Positions 36,982-47,103 of a stretch of 64,000 nt of DNA are shown piece by piece (within the stretch, counting starts at the first letter, position 1; each line of letters opens with the position of its first letter). The position numbers and the translations under genes were made by a program. This DNA is from Jiella endophytica. GTDB lineage: Bacteria > Pseudomonadota > Alphaproteobacteria > Rhizobiales > Rhizobiaceae. A model generated the notes under the pieces. The model did no database searches, was not told the DNA's origin, and saw only the letters and a program-made list of their open reading frames with translations. The DNA is taken from contig NZ_SOZD01000005.1 in assembly GCF_004519335.1 (NCBI RefSeq), forward strand, positions 310,001 through 374,000, written 5' to 3'.

Positions 36982-38661
36982 ATGCTGGTCCATCTTTCCA
37001 TTCGCGACATCGTCCTCATCGAACGCCTCGACCTGACGCTCGGGGCGGGTCTCTCGGTGCTGACCGGCGAGACCGGCGCCGGCAAGTCGATCCTGCTCGA
37101 TTCGCTCTCCCTGGCCCTCGGCGGCCGCGGCGACGGTTCGCTGGTCCGTCACGGCGCGAAGCAGGGCGAGGTGATCGCCGCCTTCGACGTCGCCGCCGAT
37201 CATCCGGCGAGGCAGCTTCTTACCGACAATGGTTTCGACGACGACGGCGACGTCGTGCTGCGGCGTGTCCAGACCGCCGATGGGCGCAGCCGCGTTTTCG
37301 TCAATGACCGGCCCTCCAGCGTCGCGCTGATGCGCCAGATCGGCCTGTCGCTGGTCGAGATCCATGGCCAGCATGACGACCGGGCGCTGGTCGATGCCGC
37401 CAGCCATCGCATGCTCCTCGACGAGTTCGGCGGGCTGGAGCACGAAGCCGAATCGCTCGCAAGGCTCCATGGCGAGTGGCGCGGCGCTCGCGAGGCCCTC
37501 TCGGCGCATCGCGCCAAGGTGGAGGCGGCGGCGCGCGAGGCGGATTTTCTGAGGAGCGCGGTCGAGGAGCTTTCCGAACTCCAGCCGCTCGCCGGCGAGG
37601 AAGAGGAACTCGCCGAAAGGCGTCAGGTGATGATGCGATCGGAAAAGATCGCCACCGACGTCAACGACGCCAATGAGGAACTCTCCGGCCCGACCTCACC
37701 GATCCCGGGGCTGGCGAATCTCCTGAAGCGGCTCGACCGCAAGCGCGACGAACTCCCCGGTCTGCTCGACGAGGCGATCGAACGGCTCGATACCGCCCTC
37801 GATGCCTTGTCCGATGCCCAGACCAGCCTTGAAGCAGCGCTCCGCAGCCTCGAATTCGATCCGCGTGCCCTGGAGGCGACCGAGGAGCGGCTTTTCGCGC
37901 TGCGCGCCGCCGGCCGCAAGTTCAACCTTCCCGTCGACGATCTGCCGGAACTGACGGCACGGATGATCGGCGATCTTGCCGATCTCGACGCCGGCGAGGA
38001 GAGGCTCGTCGCCCTTCAGGCGGAGGTCGAGGCAAAGCGCGAGCGCTATGATGCCGAGGCGGCCGTCCTGTCGGAAAGGCGCGCCGTGGCGGCCCGCATG
38101 CTGGAAGCTGCGGTGATGGCCGAACTCCCGGATCTGAAGCTCGAGCGGGCGAGCTTCATGGTGGAGATCGCGAGCGACGCCGAGCGGCGCGATCCCTCCG
38201 GCATTGATACAGCCGAGTTCCATGTCCGCACCAATCCCGGCACCCGAGCCGGGCCGATGATGAAGGTCGCTTCGGGCGGCGAGCTGTCGCGCTTTCTGCT
38301 GGCCCTGAAGGTGGCGCTCGCCGATCGCGGCTCGGCGCCGACGCTGGTCTTCGATGAGATCGACACCGGCGTCGGCGGCGCCGTCGCCGATGCGATCGGG
38401 CGGCGTCTGGCGCGTCTCGCCGGCTCCGTGCAGGTCCTGGCGGTGACCCACGCGCCGCAGGTCGCGGCAAGGGCCGCGACGCATCTCCTGATCTCCAAGG
38501 CGAGCGTCGGCAGCGAGGTCGAGGACCGTGTGGCGACCCGCGTTGCGACCATCGACGTCGAGGGTCGGCGCGAGGAGATCGCCCGTATGCTGGCCGGCGA
38601 GAGCGTCACGGAAGAGGCAAGAGCGGCCGCCGCCCGGCTGATCGGGGCGGGGCGCTCCTGA
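36982..38661 (+). CDS. recN: DNA repair protein RecN
   Basis: A 559-residue SMC-like ATPase for double-strand break repair. The Walker A motif is GETGAGKSILLDSLSLALGG (about residues 28-36), then a long coiled-coil region from about 150 to 390, and the C-terminal ABC signature VASGGELSRFLLALKVAL with Walker B TLVFDEIDTGVGG. A final VTHAPQVAARA is the switch histidine block. The start MLVHLSIRDIVLIERLDL is usual. No alphaproteobacterial LexA box (GTTC-N7-GTTC) is visible upstream, so damage control is not shown. Confidence 0.96.
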   Translation: MLVHLSIRDIVLIERLDLTLGAGLSVLTGETGAGKSILLDSLSLALGGRGDGSLVRHGAKQGEVIAAFDVAADHPARQLLTDNGFDDDGDVVLRRVQTADGRSRVFVNDRPSSVALMRQIGLSLVEIHGQHDDRALVDAASHRMLLDEFGGLEHEAESLARLHGEWRGAREALSAHRAKVEAAAREADFLRSAVEELSELQPLAGEEEELAERRQVMMRSEKIATDVNDANEELSGPTSPIPGLANLLKRLDRKRDELPGLLDEAIERLDTALDALSDAQTSLEAALRSLEFDPRALEATEERLFALRAAGRKFNLPVDDLPELTARMIGDLADLDAGEERLVALQAEVEAKRERYDAEAAVLSERRAVAARMLEAAVMAELPDLKLERASFMVEIASDAERRDPSGIDTAEFHVRTNPGTRAGPMMKVASGGELSRFLLALKVALADRGSAPTLVFDEIDTGVGGAVADAIGRRLARLAGSVQVLAVTHAPQVAARAATHLLISKASVGSEVEDRVATRVATIDVEGRREEIARMLAGESVTEEARAAAARLIGAGRS

Positions 38662-38726
38662 GGACCGGTCGGCAAGGCCGCGCCGGCGCCCTATAATCGT
38701 CCCCGTCGGACAGGATGGGGGTGAAC

Positions 38727-39839
38727 ATGGCGCGCGACGGGATCGTATTGATTGCCGGGGCCGGGCCCGTCGGGCTTGCGGCGGCGGTGGAACTCACGCG
38801 GCGCGGTGTTGCCGTCCGCATCGTCGATGCCGGCGAGGGGCCGACGCCCGCCGACCAGTCCCGCGCGCTCGCCGTCCTGCCGACGACGCTGCGGATCTTC
38901 GAAGCCTCGGGGATCACGACGAAGCTTCTGGCGGCCGGAACGAAGATCACCGGTGCCGACATCGCGCTCGACGACAAGCCGGCCTTCGCCTTCGATTTCT
39001 CCGACGCCGACACGCCCTATCCCTTCATCCTCGCCTTCCCGCAAGGCGGCACCGAACGGCTGATGATCGAATGGCTGGCGGCGCATTCGGTGCCGGTGGA
39101 ATGGTCCGTCGGCCTCGACACCGTCGGCGAGACCCATCGCCCGACGGCGATGCTGTCCAACGGCGAACGCGTCGAGGCGGCGGCGATCCTCGGCTGCGAC
39201 GGCAGCCATTCGCGGGTTCGCCAGGAGCTCGGCGTGCCCTGGAGCGGCGAGGGCTATCCCGGCGCCTTCGCGCTTGCCGACGTCGTCTTCGACGAGCCGA
39301 TCGACGCCCACCGGGGCAAGCTCTCGATCGGCTCGTCGCGGGAGAAGTCCCACGCCCTTTTGCCGATGGGCGAGAACCGGGCGCGGCTGATCGGCTTTCA
39401 CGATTCGCCCGAGGCGCTCGTCGAGGCGTTTCGCGCCAGCATCGCCGAGGTTACCTGGAAGTCGACCTTCCACGTCTCGTTCCGCCATGCCGAGCGGATG
39501 TCCCGCGGCAAGGTGTTCCTCGCTGGCGACGCGGCCCATGTTCATTCGCCGGTCGGCGGGCGGGGCATGAATCTCGGCATCTGGGATGTCGCGGCATTCG
39601 CCCATCTCTATTGCGAGCACCGCGAAACCGAATATGAAACGCAGCGGCTGCCGGTGGCGAGAGCCGTCATCGACCAGACGCGCGAGATGACCGACCGGCT
39701 CGGCCGTCCGCCGGCCTATCTCGGCTCGATGCTGAAATACGCCATGCCGATGGCGACGATGCTGGCGCCGGTGCGGCGCAAGATTGCCGAACGCGTTCTG
39801 GCGCTCGACCTGCCACAGCCAGAGTGGCTCCATTCATGA
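38727..39839 (+). CDS. FAD-dependent aromatic-ring monooxygenase-like protein
   Basis: A 370-residue flavoprotein of the PheA/TfdB (p-hydroxybenzoate hydroxylase) class. FAD-binding motifs: the Rossmann GxGxxG in VLIAGAGPVGLAAAVELTRRG, the DG motif in LGCDGSHSRVRQEL, and the GD motif in VFLAGDAAHVHSPVGGRGMNL. It should hydroxylate an aromatic or similar compound with NAD(P)H and oxygen. ATG 38727 is used because GGGGGTG precedes it; ATG 38715 directly abuts its purine stretch. The 3' end overlaps the convergent toxin gene by 6 bases. The substrate is unknown. Confidence 0.88.
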   Translation: MARDGIVLIAGAGPVGLAAAVELTRRGVAVRIVDAGEGPTPADQSRALAVLPTTLRIFEASGITTKLLAAGTKITGADIALDDKPAFAFDFSDADTPYPFILAFPQGGTERLMIEWLAAHSVPVEWSVGLDTVGETHRPTAMLSNGERVEAAAILGCDGSHSRVRQELGVPWSGEGYPGAFALADVVFDEPIDAHRGKLSIGSSREKSHALLPMGENRARLIGFHDSPEALVEAFRASIAEVTWKSTFHVSFRHAERMSRGKVFLAGDAAHVHSPVGGRGMNLGIWDVAAFAHLYCEHRETEYETQRLPVARAVIDQTREMTDRLGRPPAYLGSMLKYAMPMATMLAPVRRKIAERVLALDLPQPEWLHS

Positions 39840-40148
39840 TTTTCGAAGCATGATCGCATTGTAGTCGCGGCCGCCATAGATGACGTCGATGATTTCGACG
39901 TGATCTTCCAACGTCCGATACAGGATCACCGCCGACCGCTCGAACGGAACAAGGCGGACATCGTCCCCAAGATCAGCGCGCGGAGAGCCGCCATTCGGCG
40001 CCCTGCCGATCTTCGTACAACGCCGTTCGATGCGATCGGTGAATGATAGTGCGACATCGAGTGATCCAGTCGACGTCGCGATGTAGGTCGCAAGGTCCGC
40101 AAGGGAGGATATTGCCGCTTCCGATAGTCGGACCGGCAGAACTTTCAC
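39834..40148 (-). CDS. parE: RelE/ParE-family toxin
   Basis: A 104-residue toxin of the RelE/ParE fold. Typical parts: VRLSEAAISSLADLATYIA at the N-terminus, LGDDVRLVPFERSAVILYR and HVEIIDVIYGGRDYNAIM at the C-terminus, with the R-D-Y block of ParE proteins. It should inhibit growth by poisoning gyrase or by RNA cleavage until bound by its antitoxin; ParE type is favoured by sequence. The start overlaps the antitoxin stop (ATGA) and the stop overlaps the end of the convergent monooxygenase gene. Confidence 0.88.
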   Translation of the reverse strand: MKVLPVRLSEAAISSLADLATYIATSTGSLDVALSFTDRIERRCTKIGRAPNGGSPRADLGDDVRLVPFERSAVILYRTLEDHVEIIDVIYGGRDYNAIMLRKS

Positions 40149-40408
40149 GACGAGCGATGCCGTCGTGAAACTTCCCGTCGGACCCTTTCGAATGCCTCCT
40201 TAACGGGTACGGAGGGGCGCGGGTCTCTCCGTGCCGCGTCCACTCGTGCCCGCACAGCTTCGATGCGCGCCGCTCGGTCCATCTCGAAATAGGTTGCCAG
40301 CGCCTGGCGTATCAATTCGTCAGGCGTCGGAACGGCGCCGGATTCGACCTCGGCGGCGATTTCCTGCATCAGGTCTTCCGGCAGTGTGACTTGGAGGGGC
40401 TCGGCCAT
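40145..40408 (-). CDS. parD: ParD-like ribbon-helix-helix antitoxin
   Basis: An 87-residue antitoxin. The N-terminal ribbon-helix-helix is LQVTLPEDLMQEIAAEVESG and DELIRQALATYFEM; the C-terminal half is a charged, probably disordered toxin-binding tail (RARVDAARRDPRPSV, RVRREVSRRHRSS). ATG 40408 is used as the start of the conserved part; in-frame ATGs at 40432 and 40438 would add a short leader, and no start has a clear ribosome-binding site. It probably represses the pair's promoter in the gap shared with ligA. Confidence 0.85.
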   Translation of the reverse strand: MAEPLQVTLPEDLMQEIAAEVESGAVPTPDELIRQALATYFEMDRAARIEAVRARVDAARRDPRPSVPVKEAFERVRREVSRRHRSS

Positions 40409-40464
40409 ATCTGGTTCTGTCCACGCGGTCATCTTCATGAAAAATGCGGTATCGGTCACCATAG

Positions 40465-42663
<2,199 letters not shown>

Positions 42664-42790
42664 GGCGTTTTTGCCGCGGTGCAGAACCGCCACGGCGGCC
42701 GGCGAAAGCTTCTACCTCGTCCGGCCGGCTCTTGCGTCGGCGAGGCGCGGGCGGCAGCGTCGCGCGAAACGACGACACACGGGACTGCCC

Positions 42791-43300
42791 ATGACCGACC
42801 GACCGGCGCGCGGCCTGCGCTCAGCCATTCTTCTCGCGGCGCTCCTGTCGCTCTTTGCCGGCCCGGCGCCCGCCACCGAGGCGAGGGCCGCCGCCGAGAC
42901 CATCGACCGCAACGATTTTCCGGCGATGCTGGACCTTGCGAGGGGCTATGGCGAGGCGGAACTGACCAAGACCGAGACCGGCGATCCGGTGATCGCCGGC
43001 GACATCAACGGCACCGCCTATCAGCTGTTCTTCCTCGACTGCCGGAACAATCGCGACTGCCGCACCCTGAACTTCTACGCCATATGGGACGGCGCCGGCG
43101 TGTCGCTCGATCTCGTCAATCACTGGAATTCCCTTGGCGCCTACAACAAGTCCTACCTCACCGAAACGGGAATGCCAGTCGTCGAGCTCAACGCCTCCTC
43201 ATTCGACCTGACCAGGCGGCGGCTCGCCGATCTCTTCGACCGCTGGACGGTCACGCTGGCCGAATTTCCCCGCGAAGTGCTCGACAAGGCCGATCAGTAG
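42791..43300 (+). CDS. Exported YbjN-domain protein
   Basis: A 169-residue protein with a signal peptide (LRSAILLAALLSLFAGPAPA) and a YbjN domain. Family marks: DRNDFPAMLDLARGYGEAEL, the paired cysteines of FFLDCRNNRDCRTLNFYAIW, and LVNHWNSLGAYNKSYLTETG. YbjN proteins have a T3SS-chaperone-like fold and act in stress responses and motility in enterobacteria; here the protein is predicted periplasmic. ATG 42791 is chosen because it starts the signal region. Its own role is unknown. The gap to azlC has no clear terminator. Confidence 0.85.
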   Translation: MTDRPARGLRSAILLAALLSLFAGPAPATEARAAAETIDRNDFPAMLDLARGYGEAELTKTETGDPVIAGDINGTAYQLFFLDCRNNRDCRTLNFYAIWDGAGVSLDLVNHWNSLGAYNKSYLTETGMPVVELNASSFDLTRRRLADLFDRWTVTLAEFPREVLDKADQ

Positions 43301-43411
43301 GGCTTGCGGCCCGCACCGCAGGAAAGCGGTTGGGGCTCGCCCGACTTGCTGTATCGTCACCGAACGGTCGAATCGGTCGCCTTGCCCCATCACCCTTTCC
43401 GGCAGTCCCCA

Positions 43412-44164
43412 TTGAACATCGACGCCCCATCGAGCGACAGGCCGGCGGATGCCGCGAGCGAGCGCAGGGATGCCTTGCGGGCGCTGCTGCCGGTGCTGCT
43501 CGCGGTCCTGCCCTTCGGCATGGTCTATGGCGCAGTCGCGGTGCAGAAGGGGCTGACGACCGCCGAGGCGCTCGGCTTTTCCGGCGCGATCTTCGCCGGC
43601 GCCTCGCAGCTCGCGGCGCTCGAACTGATGGGCATCGGCGCGCCGATCTGGTCGATCCTTTTGACGGTCTTCGCGCTGAACTTCCGCCATGTGCTCTATT
43701 CGGCGTCGATCAGCCGGCATCTGGGCGGGTTTTCCCCGGTGCAGAAGGCGCTCGCCTTCTTTCTGCTGGTGGATCCGCTGTTCGGATCGGCGGAGGTACG
43801 CGCGGCACAGCGGCGGCTGACGCCGACATTCTACTTCACCTACGGCGTCACGCTCTATTGCAGCTGGCTGCTGGCGACCCTTGCCGGGGCGAGTTTCGGG
43901 CGGCTGATCGAGGACCCCGACGCCTTCGGTCTCGATTTCGTGCTGCCGGTCTATTTCCTCGGCCTCGTCATGAGCTTTCGCCGGCGGGCATCCTTCTATC
44001 CCGTTGCCGGCACCAGCCTCGTCGTCTCGGTCATCGCCTACTGGCTGGCCGGGCCGCCCTGGCATGTCAGCCTCGGCGGGCTCGCCGGCATTGCCGTCGC
44101 CGCGGTCATCGGCCCGCCCAAACGCCAGGCCGGGCGCGAGACGCGGCGGGGAGTGGCGTCGTGA
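43412..44164 (+). CDS. azlC: AzlC-family branched-chain amino acid exporter, large subunit
   Basis: A 250-residue inner-membrane protein with about seven helices. Family motifs: AVLPFGMVYGAVAVQKGLT, FAGASQLAALELMGIGAP, LNFRHVLYSASISRHL and FLLVDPLFGSAE. With AzlD it exports branched-chain amino acids or analogues such as azaleucine. The start is uncertain: TTG 43412 fits the family length but has no clear ribosome-binding site, and the frame is open back to 43304. The stop overlaps azlD, which supports the pair. Confidence 0.88.
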   Translation: MNIDAPSSDRPADAASERRDALRALLPVLLAVLPFGMVYGAVAVQKGLTTAEALGFSGAIFAGASQLAALELMGIGAPIWSILLTVFALNFRHVLYSASISRHLGGFSPVQKALAFFLLVDPLFGSAEVRAAQRRLTPTFYFTYGVTLYCSWLLATLAGASFGRLIEDPDAFGLDFVLPVYFLGLVMSFRRRASFYPVAGTSLVVSVIAYWLAGPPWHVSLGGLAGIAVAAVIGPPKRQAGRETRRGVAS

Positions 44165-44496
44165 ACGGCGAACCTCTGCTCTCCGAGGGCGCCTGGTCGG
44201 TCGGCTCGATCTGGTTCATCATCCTCGCCGCCGGCGCTCTGACCTATGTGACGCGCTTCGGCGGCCACATCCTGATCCAGCTTCTCGGCACCATCCCGCC
44301 CCGCGCCTCGGCAGCGCTCGACGCTGTCCCTGCGGCGGTGATGACGGCGATCGTCGCACCGGTGCTCGTCTCCGGCGACTGGGCCGAGCGGGTCGCCATC
44401 GTCGTCTGCACGGTCCTGTCCTTCCGGTTGCCGCTGATCGTCGTCGTCGTCATCGGCACCGTCATGGTCGCTGCGGCGCGGGCGCTGTTGACGTGA
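44161..44496 (+). CDS. azlD: AzlD-family branched-chain amino acid exporter, small subunit
   Basis: A 111-residue membrane protein with about four helices (IWFIILAAGALTYVTRFGGH; LDAVPAAVMTAIVAPVLV; PLIVVVVIGTVMVAAARALL). The T-Y-x-T-R-F block and PxxxxAAL in IPPRASAALDAVPAAV are AzlD hallmarks. The GTG at 44161 overlaps the azlC stop (GTGA), so the two are made together and form the exporter. It ends 12 bases before the convergent cytochrome b561 gene. Confidence 0.9.
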   Translation: MNGEPLLSEGAWSVGSIWFIILAAGALTYVTRFGGHILIQLLGTIPPRASAALDAVPAAVMTAIVAPVLVSGDWAERVAIVVCTVLSFRLPLIVVVVIGTVMVAAARALLT

Positions 44497-44508
44497 GCTG
44501 ACGGCCAT

Positions 44509-45042
44509 TCACACCGTGCCCGGCACGAAGATCCGCTTCAGGACGTTGGTCTTGAACCAGAACTGCTGGGCCAGCGCGCCCACCACATGCAGCCCGATCA
44601 GAATCAGGAGCGGCGTCCACATGAGTTCGTGGACCTCGCCTGCCTCGCCGATGACAAGGAACCAGGCAACCAGACCGGCGATCGGCATGAGGATCAGGAT
44701 CGCGTAGATCAGGCCGTGGGTGATCCTGGCGAGCCAGGACGCCCAGGTCGGTTCTTCGGCGGGGTAGGGCGGCCGGCCGTGGGCGAAGCGGTCCCACAGC
44801 CGGACCAGCGCCGCGACGAGCACCAGCGTTCCGGCAATGATGTGCACCCAGCCCCAGGTCTCGGTCGCCGCGTCGATCTCGGTGCCGCGACGCGTGGCGC
44901 GCCACATGTCGACCATCCATTCGTGGTCGATGAACTGGACGATGATCAGCACGACGATCGTCCAGTGCAGCGCCACGCTGAGAGAGGACCAGCCCGTCGA
45001 ACGCGGGGCTGAGACGGGAGTGGGGTTGGCTGAAGCAGTCAT
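44509..45042 (-). CDS. Cytochrome b561-family membrane protein
   Basis: A 177-residue di-heme membrane protein with four helices. Histidines suited to heme binding are in SVALHWTIVVLIIVQFIDHEW, GWVHIIAGTLVLVAAL, RITHGLIYAILILMPIAG and LIGLHVVGALAQQFWFK. Relatives of this size transfer electrons from quinol and can detoxify superoxide (CybB type). A short N-terminal linker (TASANPTPVSAPRSTG) precedes the first helix. It appears monocistronic, 193 bases downstream of the VWA gene on the same strand. Confidence 0.88.
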   Translation of the reverse strand: MTASANPTPVSAPRSTGWSSLSVALHWTIVVLIIVQFIDHEWMVDMWRATRRGTEIDAATETWGWVHIIAGTLVLVAALVRLWDRFAHGRPPYPAEEPTWASWLARITHGLIYAILILMPIAGLVAWFLVIGEAGEVHELMWTPLLILIGLHVVGALAQQFWFKTNVLKRIFVPGTV

Positions 45043-45235
45043 TCGCCGGCGATCCTGTAGAGACAGTTCTGGAGGAGGCCGCGGCTGCGGATGCTGACGG
45101 CCTGTCGATAGCGCCGCACTATCTGTGCAGCGAGCTCATCAGGCAAAATAAGAATCGTTACAATCTGCACCAGTGGCAAGGTGCCGCGCCTTGCGTCCCG
45201 GCGATCTGCCCGAAAAGCGGCGGTGCGCCTGGCTT

Positions 45236-46426
45236 TCAGCGCGCGAGTTCGCGCGTCGCCGCCTCGATGCCGGCAAGCGTCAGCGGAAACATCCGTCCGT
45301 CCATCGCCTCGCGGATCATGCCGACCGACTGGGTGTAGTCCCAGTAGCGCTGGTTCGACGGGTTGAGCCAGGCGGCCTTCGACCACTTGGCCGTCAGCCT
45401 GTCCAGCCAGACGCCGCCAGGCTCGGCGTTCCAGTGCTCGACCGAGCCTCCGGGCATGGCGATCTCATAGGGGCTCATCGCCGCGTCGCCGACGAACAGC
45501 GCCTTGTAGTCCGGGCCATAGGTGCGGATCACCTCCTCGGTCGGGGTGACCTCGGCGTGTCTGCGGCGATTGTCCTTCCACAGCCGCTCATAGGGGCAGT
45601 TGTGGAAATAGAAGAAGTCGAGGTGCTTGAACTCGGCCCGTGCCGCGGAAAACAGCTGCTCGACCTCGCGCACGTGATCGTCCATCGAGCCGCCAACATC
45701 GAGGAAGAGCAGGAGCTTCACGGCGTTGTGGCGCTCGGGGCGGGTCTTCACGTCGAGATAGCCCTTGCGGGCGGTGGAATCGATCGTCGCGTCGAGCGCG
45801 AATTCCTCTTGCGAGCCCTGGCGAACCCAGCGTCGCAAGCGCTTCATCGCGATGCGGATGTTGCGGGTGCCGAGCTCGACGTCGTCGTCGAAATCCCGGA
45901 ATTCGCGCTTGTCCCAGACCTTGACGGCGCGGCGGTGCCGGCTTTCGTTCTGGCCGATGCGCACTCCCTCGGGATTGTAGCCATAGGCGCCGAAAGGCGA
46001 AGTGCCGCCTGTGCCGACCCATTTGTTGCCGCCCTGATGGCGGCCTTTCTGCTCTTCCAGCCGCTGCCTCAGCGTCTCCATCAGCTTGTCGAAGCCGCCG
46101 AGGCCCTCGACCAGCTTTTTCTCCTCCTCGGTGAGATGCTTCTCGGCGAGCCGGCGCAGCCACTCTTCGGGAAGCTCACGCGCGGCGATCTCGCCCTCCG
46201 CCGCCCCCGAGACGGCCTCGACGCCCTTGAAGACATCGGCGAACACCCGGTCGAACCGGTCGACGAAGCGCTCGTCCTTCACCAGGCACGCGCGGGCAAG
46301 GAAATAGAAGGCCTCGACGTCATAGGCGACGAGATCGGCCTGCATCGCTTCGAGCAGCTGCAGGTGCTCGCGCAGCGTCACCGGGACGCCGACGGCCTTG
46401 AGCTTGAGGAAGAAGGTCAGGAACAT
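45236..46426 (-). CDS. VWA-domain protein, CoxE-like
   Basis: A 396-residue protein of the VWA/CoxE family. The N-terminal half is helical (FFLKLKAVGVPVTLREHLQL, LVAYDVEAFYFLARACLVKD). The linker is basic and Gly-rich (GGNKWVGTGGTSPFGAYGY). The C-terminal VWA domain starts at LLLFLDVGGSMDDHVREVEQL, where the usual D-x-S-x-S metal site reads D-V-G-G-S. Such proteins act with a MoxR AAA ATPase in chaperone-like activation of enzymes such as CO dehydrogenase. No MoxR gene is next to it here. ATG 46426 begins the conserved region. Confidence 0.88.
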   Translation of the reverse strand: MFLTFFLKLKAVGVPVTLREHLQLLEAMQADLVAYDVEAFYFLARACLVKDERFVDRFDRVFADVFKGVEAVSGAAEGEIAARELPEEWLRRLAEKHLTEEEKKLVEGLGGFDKLMETLRQRLEEQKGRHQGGNKWVGTGGTSPFGAYGYNPEGVRIGQNESRHRRAVKVWDKREFRDFDDDVELGTRNIRIAMKRLRRWVRQGSQEEFALDATIDSTARKGYLDVKTRPERHNAVKLLLFLDVGGSMDDHVREVEQLFSAARAEFKHLDFFYFHNCPYERLWKDNRRRHAEVTPTEEVIRTYGPDYKALFVGDAAMSPYEIAMPGGSVEHWNAEPGGVWLDRLTAKWSKAAWLNPSNQRYWDYTQSVGMIREAMDGRMFPLTLAGIEAATRELAR

Positions 46427-46498
46427 GGCGCCGATGGTAGTGCGTTCGTTGTCCCAAGGCGAGCGACGAAAGACCGGATCGAAAAGGCCTTGATTCAG

Positions 46499-46531
46499 AA
46501 AGGCCGGGCCACCTTCTCGGTTGGCCCGGCC
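46499..46531 (-). terminator. Intrinsic terminator (minus strand)
   Basis: TGGCCCGGCC (read on the minus strand) closes a perfect 10-base-pair stem with GGCCGGGCCA over a 10-base loop and is followed by TTTC. It lies 40 bases after the stop of the small acidic protein gene and before the VWA gene. Confidence 0.8.
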
Positions 46532-46570
46532 CATCGGATTGTAGTCAAGAGGTATGCCCGCAAACGGATC

Positions 46571-46792
46571 TTACCTCGATGGTTCGTCCGCTTCCTCATC
46601 GCCATCGACAGCCTCGGCCGGCCGTCGCTCTGGCTCGCCGCCAAGGCGGTCGATGCTGCCCGGCCGGTCGAAGGCGTTGTCCTCGCTCGGCCGCGCCTTG
46701 GGTGCGTCGCGGCGGTAGCCGAGATCCTGGTCGCGATCCTGCGCGTCGGGATTGTTCTGCTGGTTGTCGAATTTGTCCGGCGCGTTGCTCAT
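46571..46792 (-). CDS. Small acidic, probably disordered protein
   Basis: A 73-residue highly charged protein without hydrophobic core or signal (NAPDKFDNQQNNPDAQDRDQ, GYRRDAPKARPSEDNAFDRP). It is rich in Asp, Glu, Arg, Asn and Pro, so it is probably disordered. ATG 46792 has AAAGGA 9 bases upstream and the gene ends at a good terminator, both in favour of a real gene; the upstream frame to 46921 has no site. I do not know its function. Confidence 0.65.
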   Translation of the reverse strand: MSNAPDKFDNQQNNPDAQDRDQDLGYRRDAPKARPSEDNAFDRPGSIDRLGGEPERRPAEAVDGDEEADEPSR

Positions 46793-47103
46793 CGTCCGGT
46801 CCTTTCCCTGCCACTGGTTGCCGCACCGTCGCAGATTCCTGCGGCCCGGTGCCTCAGCGCTAACCAACGGCTGCAGCCTTCGTTCCGCTCCCTTATATGC
46901 GCACCAGCGTAAGAATGTCATTTTAACTTATAAATTGCGCGTACTTTACGTAAATGCAACTATTGCCGATGACACCAAATCTTAAATCACGCCGATTTAT
47001 TGCCTTGGCTAAAGTTGGACTGAACGCAAGTGAAATCCCGGTAAGGCTTCAGATATATTGGAGCCTCGAATTTCTGTTTCGCCAAAGAGACGAGGGACGA
47101 CGC

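Noticed and set aside
45042-45170. Short minus-strand frame ending QNCLYRIAGE before cytochrome b561
   Set aside because: No suitable start codon with a ribosome-binding site; too short to support.
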